Shown: positions 6,197 through 6,205 of the stretch, piece by piece
How the letters are laid out: each line of letters starts with the position of its first letter
Numbering within the stretch: position 1 is the first letter of the stretch
DNA from: Bdellovibrio sp. ZAP7
Lineage (GTDB): Bacteria; Bacteroidota; Bacteroidia; Flavobacteriales; Flavobacteriaceae
Length of the DNA stretch: 6,205 bases
Reading direction: 5' to 3'
NCBI GenBank assembly: GCA_943324165.2
Contig: CALPKO020000093.1
Coordinates: 1 to 6,205, forward strand
Position numbers and translations under genes: made by a program
Notes under the pieces: generated by a model
Databases searched by the model: none
Told to the model about the DNA's origin: nothing
The model's input: only the letters and a program-made list of their open reading frames with translations

Positions 6197-6205
6197 CTTC
6201 TGCCA

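Overview
The window looks like a piece of a Flavobacterium-like (Bacteroidota) chromosome. The DNA is strongly AT-rich, start codons are preceded by A-rich stretches rather than Shine-Dalgarno sites, and promoter candidates fit the Bacteroidota pattern TTTG / TAnnTTTG. The first gene ends in a type IX secretion (T9SS) sorting domain, and the second encodes a TonB-dependent receptor with the N-terminal carboxypeptidase-regulatory-like domain usual in this phylum. I cannot assign a species.

Layout. Bases 1-446 are non-coding. They hold an orphan 24-bp hairpin (262-313) and a good promoter candidate (344-372) for the first gene. Bases 447-2075 (+) encode a 542-residue secreted protein: signal peptide, N-terminal beta-sandwich-like region, three tandem modules of about 97 residues with two cysteines each, and a T9SS C-terminal sorting domain. 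Bases 2076-2285 are an intergenic array in perfect 7-bp register that starts on the base after the stop codon. A bidirectional terminator (2289-2328) follows and serves at least the convergent gene. Bases 2369-4543 (-) encode a 724-residue TonB-dependent outer-membrane receptor. A 354-bp divergent spacer (4544-4897) carries the receptor promoter candidate, an inverted repeat overlapping it, and a second heptamer array. Bases 4898-6043 (+) encode a 381-residue membrane-bound AraC-type regulator with seven predicted membrane helices. Bases 6044-6205 are non-coding and hold a third heptamer/hexamer array.

How the genes may work together. The receptor and the membrane-tethered AraC protein are divergent neighbours and probably form a sensor-plus-uptake pair, with the regulator controlling the receptor. 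This is inferred from position, and the substrate is unknown. The secreted repeat protein is convergent to the receptor and is probably an independent unit.

The least explained signal is the set of three intergenic arrays of degenerate 7-bp units. Each has one nearly invariant base per unit, and each shifts from G-bearing to C-bearing units from left to right, so the two halves are partly complementary in register.
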